From assembly GCA_964625465.1 (NCBI GenBank), contig CAZVFD010000002.1, forward strand, positions 62,001-126,000: DNA of 64,000 bases, in the 5' to 3' direction. This DNA comes from CAZLFQ01 sp964625465 (GTDB taxonomy: Bacteria > Pseudomonadota > Alphaproteobacteria > Rickettsiales > Midichloriaceae). The notes under the pieces were generated by a model, which worked only from the letters and a program-made list of their open reading frames with translations, was not told the origin of the DNA and searched no databases. Position numbers and translations under genes: made by a program. Of the stretch, positions 62,955-64,000 are shown one piece after another. Within the stretch, counting starts at the first letter, position 1. Each line of letters starts with the position of its first letter.

Positions 62955-63530
62955 GTGAACGATAAAGAATTAATACTGGCTGACCAATTTAAGGATAATG
63001 TAATTGCTAAAAATTGGGATAGGGCTTTGGGAACATTGGAGACGCTTAAAAAGTATGGGCTGAAGTTGTATTGTACCTTATTTATAGCTAGTTACTTTGC
63101 GGAAAAAGAAAGTAAAAATTTTTGGATTGATTATCTTCCACCATCCGACCATTCAGAACATAAAGAGTGTTCAATTGACAGGGTTATGCATACTATTCGT
63201 ATTAAGGACATCGAGCAAAAACGAGCAAAAGATAAAGAGGGTCAATTGGAAAGAGACTTTGTACGCGCGCTGCAGTCAGAAGACTGGAAAGCAGCTTTGA
63301 ATTTAAGTGACTTGGCTCAATCACTGAATCATGATTTGAGAGTAAGGAAAATAGATGCATTAAAAATGTATTCTGCTGCAACGCAGGATGAAATTTGTGC
63401 AGGTGTATTAAGGACTGCTGATATGGATGAGTTTATTACTATCAATGCTCATCTTGCAAAAAAATGTTTAGAGGAAGCTATGAGACAAAGTGAGCAAGGG
63501 AAACAACAATCTGCGGCTAGAGCGATCTAA
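62955..63530 (+). CDS. Small helical-repeat protein A
   Basis: 191 aa from a GTG preceded by GGGAG. No family recognised. It is soluble and helical, with two copies of a W/AL unit: FKDNVIAKNWDRALGTLETLKKYGLKLY (about 12-39) and FVRALQSEDWKAALNLSDLAQSLNHDLR (about 98-125). The next gene carries a third copy, FQEEIQNKDWSGALSTLNS. Such pairs of helices with a central Trp-x-x-Ala-Leu resemble TPR-type units. No signal peptide. Likely acts with the downstream paralogue; role unknown. Confidence 0.65.
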   Translation: MNDKELILADQFKDNVIAKNWDRALGTLETLKKYGLKLYCTLFIASYFAEKESKNFWIDYLPPSDHSEHKECSIDRVMHTIRIKDIEQKRAKDKEGQLERDFVRALQSEDWKAALNLSDLAQSLNHDLRVRKIDALKMYSAATQDEICAGVLRTADMDEFITINAHLAKKCLEEAMRQSEQGKQQSAARAI

Positions 63531-63562
63531 TATGGTGAGCTAGAAGCATTTTGGGGAAAGAT

Positions 63563-63853
63563 ATGAAACAAGAAATTATATCTTTCTCCAATCTCTTCTT
63601 TAGTAGATTTCAGGAAGAAATTCAAAACAAAGACTGGTCTGGTGCGCTTAGCACTTTAAATAGTGCTTTTGCGCAAAATATACCAGTATATGCAACTTAT
63701 GAAACGTCGGTACGACTGCTTCCCATTGACGATATTACAATACTCCAGTTAATCTTTTCTGCTAACAATAATCGAACAAAGGGAAGTATAGAGCTTGATT
63801 ATGACCAGACCAAAAAACAGATTGAAGCCAAAATGGCTTGTGTTAACACCTAG
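63563..63853 (+). CDS. Small helical-repeat protein B
   Basis: 96 aa starting at the ATG at 63563, placed 6 bp after a strong GGGGAAAG ribosome site. Residues about 12-35 (FSRFQEEIQNKDWSGALSTLNSAF) repeat the W/AL unit of the preceding gene, and YETSVRLLPIDDITILQLIF recalls its IASYFAEKES region. Starts 32 bp after that gene, so they form one unit. The last 147 bases of the window hold no complete gene. Confidence 0.6.
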   Translation: MKQEIISFSNLFFSRFQEEIQNKDWSGALSTLNSAFAQNIPVYATYETSVRLLPIDDITILQLIFSANNNRTKGSIELDYDQTKKQIEAKMACVNT

Positions 63854-64000
63854 CTACTATATTACAATTGCCTCTTAAGTAAACAAAGCTATACTGCATT
63901 CAACAATCAAAACATTACCAGAAAATGCAGCAGGTGAAGCAATCACAGCTCTTTAAAGTGGTTGCGTTTTAAGGAGTTGTGGTTTATAGTGCTCGATTAT

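Noticed and set aside
63961..64000. AAGGAG followed by TTG and GTG codons at the right edge, possibly the start of another gene.
   Set aside because: Fewer than 30 coding bases are visible, so neither start nor frame can be supported.
1..64000. tRNA, rRNA, CRISPR arrays, IS elements, prophage or riboswitches.
   Set aside because: Intergenic gaps are short and none shows cloverleaf, tandem-spacer, transposase or conserved leader structure that I can support.

Overview
The window is about 64 kb of AT-rich, very tightly packed chromosome from an intracellular alphaproteobacterium. I think it is a member of the Rickettsiales, probably Midichloriaceae/Jidaibacter-like or Rickettsiaceae-like; Holosporales-type symbionts cannot be excluded. 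The reasons are a Tim44-like protein next to MltA and SecB, the long (about 480 aa) isocitrate dehydrogenase, an AprD/AprE-type type I exporter, PccB, ankyrin proteins, a palindromic repeat that has entered a reading frame, and TTAA-N7-TTAA motifs of the kind CtrA binds in alphaproteobacteria. Envelope genes (kdsB, kdsD, lptC, lpxL-like, bamA, skp, mrdA, mreD, mltA, dacB) predict both LPS and a peptidoglycan cycle, unlike the Anaplasmataceae. I see no rRNA, tRNA, insertion sequence, phage or CRISPR.

Layout. 1-8.3 kb: end of rph, then host-interaction candidates (a coiled-coil/ankyrin-like protein and a 713-aa ankyrin protein), clpB, and a protein with a presequence-like N-terminus. 8.3-12.4 kb: a four-gene unit of secretin lipoprotein, ABC-2 permease, helical protein and charged protein. 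12.5-20.3 kb: icd, a 1261-aa ankyrin protein and lon. 20.4-23.4 kb: mreD-mrdA-HAD phosphatase, overlapping genes. 23.4-26.9 kb: an accessory block of a repeat protein, a putative Fe(II)/2-oxoglutarate oxygenase and a methyltransferase. 27-31.9 kb: gyrA with a tautomerase, then tim44-mltA. 32-37 kb: secB, hinT, lpxL-like and a type I secretion ABC/HlyD pair. 37-40.5 kb: kdsD-lptC-rlmB-MFS. 40.6-45.2 kb: cysQ overlapping an unknown membrane protein, then dsbA-mscS. 45-55 kb: rdgB, gpmI, pccB, radC, recA, a TMEM43/LUMA homologue, tadA, dacB and a hypothetical. 55-59.5 kb: folD-yihY-kdsB-ydbH-ynbE-ydbL, closed by a clear terminator. 59.5-62.8 kb: a DUF1905 gene and bamA-skp. The window ends with two small related proteins.

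Three patterns stand out. First, TTAA-N7-TTAA motifs lie 36-59 bp upstream of two ankyrin genes, the repeat protein, the type I exporter and cysQ with its membrane-protein partner. This suggests one regulator, plausibly CtrA, controls effector-like genes together with a secretion machine. Second, two accessory genes (2576-4717 and 26050-26865) each sit between the 3' end of a core gene (clpB, the tautomerase gene) and a decayed second copy of that same 3' end. This is a footprint of how they were inserted. Third, a dispersed palindrome inserted at the 5' end of mltA is translated in frame ahead of the lipoprotein signal. All functional calls rest on reading the sequence; no database search was run.
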